From positions 50,771 through 114,770 of the forward strand of contig WBMW01001512.1 of the NCBI GenBank assembly GCA_013396635.1: 64,000 nucleotides of DNA, read 5' to 3'. The notes beneath the pieces are model-generated. The model saw only the letters and a list, made by a program, of their open reading frames with translations. It ran no database searches and was not told the DNA's origin. Below, piece by piece: positions 50,136 to 61,890 of the stretch. A program made the position numbers and the translations under genes. Position 1 is the stretch's first letter, and every line of letters starts with the position of its first letter. Source of the stretch: Penelope pileata. Taxonomy: Eukaryota > Chordata > Aves > Galliformes > Cracidae.

Positions 50136-51868
50136 ATTTGAAGTACAAATTCTAAAATCTGAAGTTGCAGGGTTTGATTTATCCGAAGTGGATAATACCT
50201 GTGCAACTCTATCCTCATTGAAATACGAGGTAAACACTGCAGAGAGCAAACTTAGGTTAATTCTGAGTGCTTTGAGAGCACTTTTTCCCCTTGACTCTGT
50301 TAGCTGCTTTTCTACAGTGACCTTCTGATTTCTCTGTCAAGAATTCAAAAAAAAAAGATAGCAGGAAGAAGGAGACACCAAGGAGACATAAATGGAATCA
50401 CAAAAAATACCTTCATCACTTGACTGCTTCATAGATTAAAGCAACATTGCCTTAGATTTGACCTTTTATTTTTACCTGAAGCTTATTGTTTTGCAGATGT
50501 CTTCCAACAAAATGTTAATTCTTTCACATTTTTTCCCTCTTTATGCTGCTTCAGTATTTAACTGGGGGAGGGGACATTATACGATGAAGTGTTTTTGATG
50601 CAACACAAAGGCCAAAAATCAGTAAGAGAATACTGCTAATGACAAGACTTTTTTTTTTCATGTCACTGCAGCCAGATTTCCTTGATTCAGTTCTTCTTGC
50701 CATGGAGGATGCTATTCAAATGTACAAGTTTCAGATATGCTTATGGTAAGGCCTTTTTGATGTGTGTTCATTACAACCAGACTCGAACAGCTTAATGAGT
50801 AAAAGGAGCCAGGAAAAAGAATAGCAAAGAGTGTTATTCCTGGCATTTAAACTTAGCAAAACCACATTTAGTGGCCATGGTGGTGAAATATTTTATCATC
50901 ATGAAGAAAAGTTTTATCCCAAAGGGTAGAATTTGCCACTACAAAGAAGTTTGCTGTCTTGCTCAGGCACTTTGTAAGAAATAGTTTTGCCTCATGACCT
51001 ACAATTTCTTGATGCTCTTCTACTCTTTGATACTGGAAACATGAGTGCTAGGCTATTCTTCCTAAAGTGTAAATAGTTTAGAATTATTTTCCACTTATGT
51101 GATAGATGTAACAACAAGAGTAAAAATAGAGATGGCATTCTGATCTGTTTTGATGAAGGAGGATCCAACAAGGTGTAAGTAATCACAGTGCCTATTTCAG
51201 TTGTATCACCTAATTGTCTGGGTCTTCTCATGCTGTATCATCCTCATCCAGTAGCATTTTATTTTGTAAATTGACAGTTCATTCACCTTGCACATGCATG
51301 TTGAATTTGAGTTAGATCTAAGTTGTGGCTTCTAATTATTTTTCAATCTCACCAATCCAATGGGAGGCCTACTATGAAAAGACTATCTTGAAAGATTTAC
51401 TTCAGTTTGAGATTTACCAGGATTAAGTCAGTACCCAACAATTTGTAATTGTTTATCCTCAAAGCTCAATCTTCACATGGATGTTGTCAAAAGTATCTTC
51501 TTGGGTCATGCTGCATAGGAGTAGTGACACTGGGCCTTTAAAGGTAGAACACGGGATCACGTTGAGCAACAGAACATTATTCAAACATTTCTTTTCTCTT
51601 ATATTTCCCCTTGATGAGTTAGGCTTTCCTCAACATTAGCAGTTAAGAGTGTAAGAAGTATATTACCTCAGAAAAGGTATAGATTTTGTTACTAGAGCAG
51701 GGAGATCAATTTAATTCATGCTGAATGGGGCCCAAGGGAGGTATTCACAAAGCTGGGCTGGTATTATTAGTATAGCTGTAATTCATGCTCTGTATGAGAT
51801 CTCTCTGCTGATTTTATTTGAGGTCCTCATGCTTAATGCCATTTGAATGAAATTTTCCTGATGACAAT
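50136..51868. other. Unique sequence, no feature recognised
   Basis: No repeat or gene was recognised. The region holds only short homopolymers (T-run at 50649-50658) and short open frames. Confidence 0.5.
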
Positions 51869-51872
51869 GGGA

Positions 51873-51965
51873 CACGTGCTACCAATAGTGTATATAAGCT
51901 TGCAGCACGTCTCAGTCTTGGGAGATTAATGATTTTATTCAGATCCCAGATGCTTCCTCAACTGG
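51873..51965 (+). promoter_or_regulatory. Promoter-like motif cluster (E-box, CCAAT, TATA, donor-like site)
   Basis: Within 100 bases, in plus orientation, there is a CACGTG E-box (51873-51878), CCAAT (51882-51886), TATATAAG (51891-51898), an initiator-like TCAGTCT (51912-51918) and a splice-donor-like CTG/GTGAGG (51962-51970). ACGTGCT and AGCACGT also form a short inverted pair around the TATA word. The TATA-to-initiator spacing (about 23 bases) is shorter than usual, and CCAAT is unusually close to TATA. No CpG island or open frame follows. It could be a promoter for a non-coding transcript or a chance cluster. Confidence 0.2.
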
Positions 51966-51970
51966 TGAGG

Positions 51971-52900
51971 CAATCTACGTTTATAACCCTATTGTTTTAG
52001 GTTAGGAAGGATAGGGAAAACATCTGAAAATGTCCCAAAAGAAACCGTGGCAGCTCTAAAAATGAAAAAGTAAACTAACCTGAGCTATTAGCAAGATACG
52101 TCTATACAGATAATTTGTGTTTTGACATATATGAGAGATTTAAACACAATGATATTATGAAAATAGTAGATATACAAACATGAAGGAAGATTTCTTCTCA
52201 GAATTCCCTACGTTTTTCAAATCTTACTGTATGCAACAGCTCACATAAACAGAGCAGTATATGTCCTTCTGTCTTATTTAAGTCTTATAGCTTTCTTCAT
52301 TGCTGTTACATATAATACTTTCCTGAGTGGAATTCAAAACTTCCTTCCTTACTCTTGCAGGACCATAACTTTGATAAGTATTAAAACAAGTGTGAAATAT
52401 TATACCTATAGCTAGATCACTGAATGTAAAACCTGGTCACTTTCACAGAAATTGAGAATATTTTTATGTTCCATAATACTTTTTTTCTTCCTGCATTACA
52501 AGCTATCTGAAGAATGTTACATGTTCTAAACTGCTGAAATTTCCCTTTTCAGTTATGGACTGTTTATGGATTTTATTTCTCTTCATGATTTTGTTTTGAT
52601 GAAGTAATTCTTCTGCAATAAATTTATTCAATTTTTAGGCAGTGATGAGAAGAATCCAATGAGAATCATGGTCAGAATGTTTTATTTCTAAGTGTACTTT
52701 TTAACTGTGGATATTTCTGTGATTTTTCCTGAATATATTCAGTGTTGGCACACCCTGGTTTTGGATTGTTACCAATTCCATCATCTCTTCAAAAGAAAGC
52801 AGCATTTTTTTGCTAACTGGACAAGACTATGCTAAGCATGACCACAACTAAAAAGAAAGATATTTTAAAGGGTGGTTTCCACTAGAAGAAAAAAAAAGAG
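51971..52900. other. Unique AT-rich sequence, no feature recognised
   Basis: No repeat or coding region was recognised between the promoter-like cluster and the palindromes. An A-rich purine patch at about 52886-52903 directly precedes the palindrome. Confidence 0.5.
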
Positions 52901-52904
52901 AGAC

Positions 52905-52974
52905 ATTGGTGAAGACAAAATGTCTCCTATCTATAACCCTGGTTATAGATAGGAGACATTTTGTCTTCACCAAT
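52905..52974. repeat. Perfect 34-bp-arm palindrome with 2-bp spacer
   Basis: The left arm is 52905-52938, the spacer is CT at 52939-52940 and the right arm is 52941-52974. All 34 bases pair exactly when read as reverse complements. The left arm begins ATTGGTGAAGAC and ends CTATCTATAACC. No terminal-repeat transposon, CR1 or LTR sequence is involved. It would form a hairpin or cruciform, and in RNA a 34-bp stem. It most simply reflects a local inverted duplication by strand switching during replication or repair. An assembly or sequencing artefact must be considered. Confidence 0.97.
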
Positions 52975-53003
52975 ATCTATAACCAGGGTTATAGATAGAT
53001 TGG
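52970..53003. repeat. Second, inverted copy of the palindrome core
   Basis: ATCTATAACC (52975-52984), spacer AG (52985-52986) and GGTTATAGAT (52987-52996) form a 10-bp-arm palindrome. It is the exact reverse complement of the centre of the preceding palindrome (spacer CT there, AG here). The outer bases CCAAT (52970-52974) and ATTGG (52999-53003) continue the pairing with a 2-base interruption. The layout fits a two-step template switch at the core. Confidence 0.9.
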
Positions 53004-53116
53004 CTTCTCAAATGTACAATAGAAGAATCAAAACTAAGGCAGGTTTTAAGACTACAAAGAATATTAATAGATACATCATGTAAAATTTTTTACATTATAT
53101 ACTAAAAGGAACATAT

Positions 53117-53136
53117 ATTTGGTATATATACCAAAT
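53117..53136. repeat. Perfect 20-bp AT-rich palindrome
   Basis: ATTTGGTATATATACCAAAT is its own reverse complement. It lies about 110 bases beyond the previous palindromes, in AT-rich DNA. It may have arisen independently, but it adds to a locally palindrome-rich 230-base region. Confidence 0.9.
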
Positions 53137-55460
53137 GTATAATAAGTTAGAACAATTGCCAGCATGCGTATTGACTGTATCTACAGTAGAAGGCTGAACA
53201 AGACCTAGGCACTGGCTCAGTCACTGGCTTACCATTGTCTAGCTTATTGAACATTAGTGCACTCCTTGTCACAGATTTGGCTCTTCCCAATGAGCACTTC
53301 TCCAAATAACACCTGGACTTTAACTGGGGACTAAGGCCATGAGCTCTTCTCTTTTTTGCAGTCACTCTGTACAGGGAGGAAACAAACTTTTGTTTATATG
53401 GGCAGAAGTCAGATTCAGCGTTGCTCTCACGGCTGCAGAGTGAGACTTGGCCTTATTTACTAAAATAGATTTATTCTGAGATTGGGCCATGTTGGTTAAG
53501 GAGGGAACACACTTACCAGTGTATGCTGGGATATGGTAGTAAAGCTGGACAGGTTTACTGGTGGAAGAGATTGAAGAAGTCCTGTCTTCAAGAAAGCAAC
53601 AATATAACTAAAAGTAAAGCTGCTGAAAAGAAGCTTCACAAATTCATAAAGTTTGACAGGCTAAAAGAATAATAAATAATTATTCTATGAAGGCAGTGTG
53701 CATATATTAAATGTCTCAAAGGTTTTCAAGAAATTCCATCATTTGCCTGTGTTTGACACATGATATTGAATGCTTGGCAACTTGCTTGCTTAGGGTCTAG
53801 ATAGGAAACAACTCTCTTGAAAATTTCGCGACTTCATAGTGTAATCTGGTGAGTGACATAGGGGAGAAAAGCAAGCCAAATAAGCAGAAGACCAGCATCA
53901 TAAGTTTTTTCTAAGAAAATAGGTTTTGTTACTTTGTGGGAGAGATGGTCCAGTATTTGTTTCATTCAGTTCATATGCTGTGTAAATTTTAATGTTGCTT
54001 CTTTTTTTCCAGTTGCGTTGTTAAGGGGATCTCATCCATCAGTTTTCACTGTGATGTAAGATGGAGGTACTAAGTGGTGTTGTAAAGTTGTTGCTTTTTG
54101 TGTTCGCAGACTCATTGGCCTTAAAGTCATCGATGGTTGCTGGCCTAAAATGGCAATGTTATCTGTTGAACATGTCATTTGTTTTCTGGCGAATACTTTG
54201 AATTACTATAAAATGCAAAAATGCTTGGCACAGACTGCTGAGACTAGGGTCAGTGGTTGGCCATTACTCCCGGCTAAGAGATAATTTCCCCATTTTCAAC
54301 AAGTCAGCTTGCTAAAAATGTGTTCAAGAGGAAATGCAGCAAGTGTAGATGCCACAAGACCTTTGCAAGATTTCAAAAGTCTAGGGGTACCTTTCCAGGG
54401 TGATACCTTGGAAATGAAGTCATCAAAAGCTTTTGCTAATAGACTTTTCACTTCTGAAATCATGACTTTTTTGGATAAATTCTTTACTTGGAAAGCAGCA
54501 AACACACTATGTTGAGCTTCCACTGCTGTATCCATGCTGAGTTACATGCTCAATATTCTTCCCTTGTAGTTAAATGTCTTTATTATGAATCATTCCCGTG
54601 CATTCCTGAGAAATATCACTTGGAATGGCTACAAGCTACTGTTTTTATTCCCTTCCATGCTAGATTACACAGCAAGCACTGAGATGATTTTTTTTTTCTA
54701 GATATGTTTATGATGAATACTTAATTCAATTCATAAAGGAAAAGCAGATTGAAACTTATGCCATTATGATTTGCAACTAGGGTAGTATTCACACTCATGC
54801 AGTGAATGAAAAAAAATAATTTTTTTGCCTTTGTAAAAATGTATGGACACTTTCTTAAGACATAAACAGCTTCCCCACACGTAAGACAGTAAATAATTTG
54901 TCAGCAAAGCATTATCTGCTTCAATACAAAACTCGTCCTGCTCTATGAATATCTCCAAAGAATGTTTGGGAAAAAATTATTGATACTGTCAATGCCATGT
55001 ACATTGAGACAGCACTGTATAGAAATCCAAAGGAGCAGCAAAATATGTTATTCAAAGGAAAAAAATGCTTGAATGATTTAACTTCTGCAGAGAACACAAA
55101 CAGAAGGGAGCATTGTTATGGCTGGAACAAGAATATGCTTCTCTCAGTATTGGTGTTTACCAATAACTTATTGCACACACTATAGCTTCACATTACCGAC
55201 ACCTGCACACAGGGTCCACAGCACCATTAGACACTTCTACATGAAAACATGTGAATATGAGCCCAAGTGGACTATACAAGAGATCTCTCTTTAGGTATGG
55301 AATGTCTGTTCCTAAGAAAATATTTTGTCATCTTCCTCCCCATCTGTGACACTACTTATAGTTAGCTGTTACTCTGTCTAACTACCTGTTTAGAAATGGT
55401 AGACTGTCAGTGGCTTCTCCTAGTTTGTGGCTCTGATGTGAAGACAACTGATTTTTCTTT
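53137..55460. other. Unique sequence, no feature recognised
   Basis: Between 54296 and 54535 open frames of 68-79 codons exist on both strands over the same bases. Neither shows a known domain. The segment at 54000-54300 is less AT-rich and non-repetitive but carries no diagnostic motif. Confidence 0.5.
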
Positions 55461-55462
55461 TA

Positions 55463-55960
55463 TCATAGAATCATAGAAAGGCTTAGGTTGGAGGGGACCT
55501 TAAAGTTCATCTAGTTCCAACCTATCTGCTGTGAGTAGGGTTGCCCCACACTTGATGAGGTCCCTTCCAACTCAAGCCACTCTGTGATTCTATGATTCTA
55601 GATCAGGCTGCCCAGGGCCACATCCAGCCTGACCTTGAACACCTCCAGGGATACGACATCCACAGCTTGTCTGGGCAGCTTGTGCCAGGGCCTCATCACC
55701 CTCTCAGTGAAAAACATTTTTTCCCCTGACATCTAATCTAAATCTTCCCTCCTTCAGCTTAAAATCATTCTTCCTTGTCCTACCACTATCTACCCATGTA
55801 AAAAGTTGACTTTCCTCCTATTTATACTCTCTCTTTAAATATCAGAAGGCCATAATGAAGTTTCCCCACAGCTTATGCTTCTTCAGGCCGAACAAGCTTA
55901 GCTCCCTCAACCTGTCTACACGAGAGGTGCTCCAGCCCTCTGATCATCTTCGTGGCCCTG
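55463..55960 (-). mobile_element. CR1 LINE 3' portion, interrupted copy
   Basis: This is minus-strand CR1. The reversed tail (ATCATAGAATCATAGAAA) is at the left, followed by GGTTGGAGGGGACCTTAAAG and CATCTAGTTCCAACC. After an interruption at about 55552-55598 it resumes with GATCAGGCTGCCCAGGGCCA, CCACAGCTTGTCTGGGCAGC, CCTCATCACCCTCTCAGTG and, near the right end, GCTTCTTCAGGCCGAACAAG. About 450 bases of CR1 remain, covering the 3' UTR and the end of ORF2 (revealed by the antisense of the LFSLEKRR-type region near 55880). There is no intact coding sequence. Confidence 0.95.
55552..55598 (+). mobile_element. 47-bp CR1 tail nested inside the opposite-strand CR1
   Basis: GAGGTCCCTTCCAACTCAAG, then CCACTCTGTGATTCTATGAT and the end TCT are the last bases of a CR1 3' end in plus orientation. 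They lie inside the minus-strand CR1, exactly between GCCCCACAC and the AGATCAGGCTGCC continuation. Removing it restores a continuous minus-strand element. It is therefore a very short, extremely 5'-truncated insertion or a fold-back copy of the host element's own tail. It makes a roughly 40-base imperfect inverted pair with 55463-55503. Confidence 0.85.
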
Positions 55961-58900
55961 AAATAATATGTTAGATCATATTAGTTCATATACAAAGATT
56001 TCTCTTGCTTTCATTTAATACTTGTTAACCAGGAGAGGTGTTTGCATGACATCCAGGCTAGCATACAGGAAACAGAGTCCAACAGTCATATTGTAGCAAA
56101 ATGGGATGCTAAGAAAGAGGTTCAGCAGCAAGCCTTTATGTTAATAAATGTGGTCCATTCCCTGAAATGAGTTTTCTTTGGTATGTGGCAGCCATACTAA
56201 TAACATGGAACACATAACCTTCTTAAAAAAATGTATATATGTATTGTTGATCATGTAGAAAATAGAGTGTGTAAACTCAACTCTGACAGGGATTGCTAAC
56301 TAGCTAACACACCGGTACATTATGCATACAGGTGACGTGATATGCATACAGCATTGAGAAACAGTTTACATTAATTGGAAATGTGTGAAGCAGCAAGCCG
56401 TTAGGAGGTTATCATTCTGGTATCTGAATAGGAAATGTTTTATTTAATACTGCTGCTATTCTACAGGCAATAAATATCAAGTGCTTTATTTTCTTCCTGT
56501 CGCCTTTTGCATGAGTAAGATTTCTTACTGTATGTCATACTTCTCTCGCACAGACTCATCTGTCGTCATAAGCATAACAATACCCTGCACAATGCTTAGC
56601 ATTTGAACTCTAATATCATCAGTCCCTTTAACACAGGCTTTTTTGCCTTTTGCCAAATGCTTCTCACTACAGCTTGTGTTGCTGCCACCCTTGACCAAAT
56701 GGCCAAGGAGCTGAGACAAAGCCTAACCTCATCCGAAGAGCACCACGGCACTGGGGCACTTCAGCTGCCTAGTGCACAAAGAAAGGGGAGGCATTAGTGG
56801 AGCAGGGCTGGTTAGCTTGGTCACAGCACTGCCTTGGCATGAGACTAGGCTTCCTGCCATTGTACTGACAAGACTTTAAAACTCTGATTTGTCTTTCTGG
56901 CTTTCTACTGCGTTGAATTCACTGAAAAAGAGGACAGAGACATTTACTTCATTAATATCATACAGTTTGAGTTTACTTCGATAATTAAGCTTTTTCTGCA
57001 TCCCGTACATCAAATCCATAGAGCTTAGAAAAATAAAAATCAAAATAAAAAAGAGAGGGAAGATCTTATGTTGACTTAGTAACATGATCTGAAATTACCA
57101 TTTTGCTACCTCCAGTGAATCAGCCATTCACTGAATAGTGAGGTATTTACTGTTAGTCATTCACTTTCCTCAACATCTTACTTAAAGTCTATTGTTTTTC
57201 AATATCGGTGAAACAACCAGATGGCAACAAGACTTGTTTGAAAGAACAACATTTATAAGGTGGTTTATCTTTTATATAATAAAATATTGGCCTGTAGTCA
57301 TGCGTCCTATTAGGATAATGTGAGGACTGTGTGCATACATGCTAGAGAGAGATGGCCTCACTGAAAATTTTAAAATAACCATTTCAGTGTGAAGCTTCTT
57401 CATTGCTATCAATTATATCAGCTCTGTTTCTACAGACTAATCCTTCTGTGGGAATATGGTCAAATCTGTAATGGGAGCTTTAAGGATCCGCCTGACAAGC
57501 TTAAAGATTAAATCTGTAAAGAAACTCAGAATAGCCAACCATACCTTCTGTGCAACTGTAAAGTAAAAAATATAGAATGGCAGAGACAAAGTAATCACAA
57601 GGATAAAAATGGAAAAGACAAATTTCATCTTGATGAGAAATGAGAAAAAGACTATCAGTCTGGAGTTAGAGATAAGCACAAGTCAAAGGAAAATGACAGA
57701 ACAGGTATGAATAATTCAGGACAGAAAAATCTCCTCAGTAAATTTGAATATTTGAATAGTCTATCTAGTTTTTGCTACCATTAAAAAGAAAATTGGATTT
57801 TTTTCACTCTTTCTAAGTGTTTCTGAATCATTAACATTTATGCAGTTTTCTATGTCCAAGAGTTACTCTATTACCACCCTATTCATAATGTAACATTTAA
57901 TTTTACTCAAGTACAGAGCACTTATCCCTGATTCTCTATCTTGATCACTAGAATATGGACCTCCTTACTATCTCCTGTTAGTGACTCATTTCTCCCACTC
58001 TGTAATGTAGTCTGATGGGTTCCCTCAGATCTTCTCTCATTCTGGAAGAATATTTGTGTTTTACTATTACTTCTACACATCTGTATGTGTTCTAGTGATT
58101 AGAACTGTAGAGCAGTAGTTTGAAGTAGCTTGTTAAAATGTAAGTTACATTTGGGACTCCTTGGATCAAATCTGGATGCAAGTGTGATCCTCAGAGTCTG
58201 ATGAAGCAGGTACTCAAACCAAAGGATATCTGTCAGAGAATCTGGACAGCAGTCTAAACTCTCACATCTGAGATGAGCTGAGGAATCCATGTATTGTTTC
58301 CACACTCATTAGATAAAAATCTAAGAAAGCATCCAAAATTTGAGAGCAATTTTTGATATTCAAGCAGAATAAAACATTTTAAGACTAAAAAGGCAGCCTG
58401 TGTAAAAAGAAAGCATAAATGAAGTTCCAAACCAATATAAATTGGATTGTGTCGTTGATAAACTCCAGAACAAATAAAAAAATTAAATACCAACTAGAGT
58501 AATTTTGCAAAGTGTATCCTGCTAAAACTGTAACCCTGCAAAGAAAACTAATTAAAACAGACCTTTCTTCAAAATCTAGAAATGAGATTGTGCTGCATCC
58601 TTGTTCCCCACCAAGATCATTTCCTGTGAAACTAAAATGAACACATTAAAATTAACATGCAACAGTCATGATTTCCGAAATAATGTAGGCCTCATAGGTA
58701 TCTTATGGCCATCTTCATTTAGACATTGAAGAATCTTAAAACCACCCAGTAACATCTCTTGTTTTTCTTTGGTCTTCCTTGAGGCTTTCTATTGATCGAA
58801 GTCCAGTAGCTGGGAAACTATGTATAAACTACAAGGTAGTGCTGGACACACAAAATTCAAAGACACAGAGAAAACATACATGATTAGCTACCTCAAGGAA

Positions 58901-59812
58901 CTCTGTCAATATTTTCTTTATATAAAATATATATCTCTTGACAATTTCTCATTATGTGAAGGATTATCCCATTCCTACGCTTTCTTCCTTGTTCTGACAA
59001 GAATCCACCAAGCTATTTCATTGCAGAAAATTATCATTAATTCCAAACTTCCAATAGGTTTGTTCCAGACTGTTGTGACTTGGTAGCCAGGAGGAAATGA
59101 AGGGAAAAGGAAGAAAAACTGTGATAACGAAACCATAAGGAAAACTTTTGAGACTGGTGAAAGTAAACTTCTGTGTAGTGAGAGCGCAAGTGGATTACAA
59201 CCTCACCTGAAGCCCACAGGCATGAATCAGAGCAAGAATTCCTGACGAAAAAATACAAGTGATTGATTGCATACACTAAAAGTTTTTATTTCTCCTTTCA
59301 AAGACAATACTTTAATTGCCTTGTCTTTATAGATTCCCATTAGCACCTCACTTTGAGTACTTCCTTCAGATCTTCACCTCTGGCATTCTGTTCAGCTGTC
59401 CCTCATTTCTTACCCTTTATCCACCTTCTGTATTTCACTCATGAAGTTCACCCACCCTTCCCTGCATTGTGCTAAAGGGAACACTACAAGGAAGCTGAAA
59501 GCACTGAAGGAGAAGTCAGCTAGTTTGGTACTGGTCTGAATTTTTGATCACCCTGAATAGGCAGAAGCTAACATTTTGGACTAAAACATATTCAAATGCT
59601 ACATTAATTTTGCACTATTTCAAATTATATCAAATGGATAGGCGCTTTAGAGAACTGAGTTTTAGGCATTGTTTTAATAATGTGTACTGTTACCAAAAAG
59701 CAATCCTTGGGATGTTGGGTAATCCATATGTGATTTATAATGTGTTCATAAGATAGTGATTTCAAAATATCATTTATCCAAACATACATATGTATTACAT
59801 AATCAGGATGAG
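55961..59812. other. Unique AT-rich sequence, no feature recognised
   Basis: No transposon or RNA gene was recognised. The minus-strand frame 57437-57679 encodes a hydrophobic peptide, but it starts at GTG and the hydrophobic part comes from a pyrimidine-rich tract. Other frames are short and lack domains. Confidence 0.5.
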
Positions 59813-60075
59813 TTTACGATCTCCATTAACATTCCGTAAGCATCAGTAAAAGTCAATGGGTACTATTTTTTCCACATGGAGGAATTCAGTTCCACACCTT
59901 TGCTTCATTCTCACTTCCATGTCAGATACCAACATGTCAGACTGCCCCTCTGCTGCCATCATAATGGAATATTGGTGGTAAGGTTCAACCTCTGCTGCCA
60001 TACCACCAACATCGACTTCTGATGTTGTGGGCCAATATAATAAAATAGGATGCATTACTTCTGGAGCAGCCTCAT
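59813..60075 (-). mobile_element. Galluhop-like mariner, 5' fragment
   Basis: In reverse complement this begins at the terminal repeat GAGGCTGCTCCAGAAGTAAT (right end about 60075) and runs through the 5' leader into the transposase N-terminus. The minus-strand reading includes SDMEVRMKQRCGTEF and VEKIVPID, the same core as the copy at 28 kb. The match ends near 59813, and the rest of the element and its second terminal repeat are absent. The expected TA at the terminal-repeat border has changed, so this copy is more decayed than the one at 28 kb. Confidence 0.8.
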
Positions 60076-61890
60076 CTTATAAAAAATACTGGGGTTTCAC
60101 TATGAAATTTTCATGTACTAGCAAACTGTATGTCAACAAGGATAGCTTTCCAAACATCTGGCCAATAAGCTAACTGCTTATGATAGTTTTCTTGGCATTA
60201 AACTGGAAAAAATCTTTTGTAACAAAAAGCTGTCAGCAACTGAAACTCACAGTAAGCTGTGCTATGTGCTACATGAATTGCAAGAGATAAAATGTTCTTT
60301 TGTTAGAAGCAAAAGCATTACCTTCTTACTTCAAATTCAGTGCATTTTAGCTCTCATCTTTACAGGCTATTGTAGAGAATGTCAACTGCAGCATGGATAA
60401 AATTCCGTATAATGAGAAATTCAGTGGGGATAACAGAATTTATATTAGTAAAAGCTATCTTCTTAGGCTTGCAAGAATTTCGAATGTTCAAGTAATTTCT
60501 GTACTAACATTTCTAATAGGTTGATGAGGTTTATAGGTGCCCAATAACTTAAATATCAAAGGCCTTCAGTAGGGAAAATATCTATTGGGACCACTTTTGC
60601 CTGGAGGATGCCTTCAGCTTATGAGTGAGAAATATTCAGAAACTGACAAGGCTGATCACTTGCCTTAGCCATCAAAACAGGTTTAGAACTTTCACACCAA
60701 ATTCTCAGCATGATGCCCAAAAAAGACATGACTATCAAACCCGTTTAGACAACAAGCTAAAAAATTGTATTTATTGTGCCTTCCTTGTGAAAAGTGCATT
60801 TTAATCTAGGAGGTCTGACTACCAGAAATTTTTCCTTTGAGAACTTCAAATGCCAGAAAGCTTGAAAGTTTTGGAAAAACTCCCTAATATGAGTCTTTTT
60901 TCCCGTTTTTCTAGTGGGTATGGAGTGGAAACTAGGAAATATTGGGAAATATGTACTGTCATTTTCCTTTTTGTCAGGACTGGAGGAAAAAGGAAGAGAA
61001 GGAAACTAGGAGAAGGGAAGCAATGTTTCTGCTGGACAAAAAGCAATGGATATGTATCTGGTGATTTCTGCTCTAGGATACAGTATTCTGTGAAGATATA
61101 TGTTTACAGTATTTTAGACATAACATTATACATATAGATTTAAAATAAGCAACAAAATTATAATGAAGAATGGAACTATTCACCAAACATGCCCTACAGA
61201 AGCAGTCTACAAAATAGGTAGATTCATATCAATTAATATAATTAACATCAGCTGAGTACATTCAGTTTTATTCAATATCTTTCCTGGGATTTGCAGAACT
61301 ACTGTGTTTATTATAATCCACTACTGTGGCTTATTTTACATGGTACCTTACACACATCTCTTAATGAGAGCATTTAAATTGTTTTGTAGCCTTATAAAAC
61401 CATATTGTGTGCTTACATTTTATTACACTGATATTAAAAATATTTAATAGACAAATAAGCAGAGAAAGCAAAAAAAAATAAAATCTCTTTCAGGAGACAA
61501 AGATTATGTTCCATCTTGGAAAAAAAAAAACCAAAAAAACAGAAGGAGAATAAGAAATTTTGATCTTGTTTTTTCCCATGAAACCAGCTCTTATACAAAG
61601 TACTTCATAAGTAGCATAAGTAGTATATATAAGGATGAAAAGAAAAACATAAAAGGAACAGTTCTGTATGGTATTCAGAACAGATGCACCATATGCCAGA
61701 TCTTTACCTGATATAAAACTCAGTAATACCTTGATTTATAGTGAATTATATTAAGTCAATGTATATCATGTGAGCATCACCCTTATGCATGCAGATGCAA
61801 GGATGTAAGCATTACGGATGGACAATCACACATACTCAAAGCTTTCATTTTCTAGCTGTTTAAACATGCTTTCTCTCCACTACTTTCTGT
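60076..61890. other. Unique AT-rich sequence, no feature recognised
   Basis: A-rich runs lie at 61472-61480 and 61520-61538. The open frame 60850-61137 (plus) has no domain and faces an equally long minus frame (60846-61046). No gene was recognised. Confidence 0.5.

Noticed and set aside
54296..54535. Coding exon suggested by open frames on both strands
   Set aside because: Frames open on both strands over the same bases point to composition. No domain or convincing splice sites were seen.
57437..57679. Hydrophobic, membrane-protein-like 80-codon frame
   Set aside because: It begins at GTG immediately after a stop. The hydrophobic residues come from TTT/ATT-rich pyrimidine tracts, including two TTTACAG acceptor-like words, and no family match is apparent.
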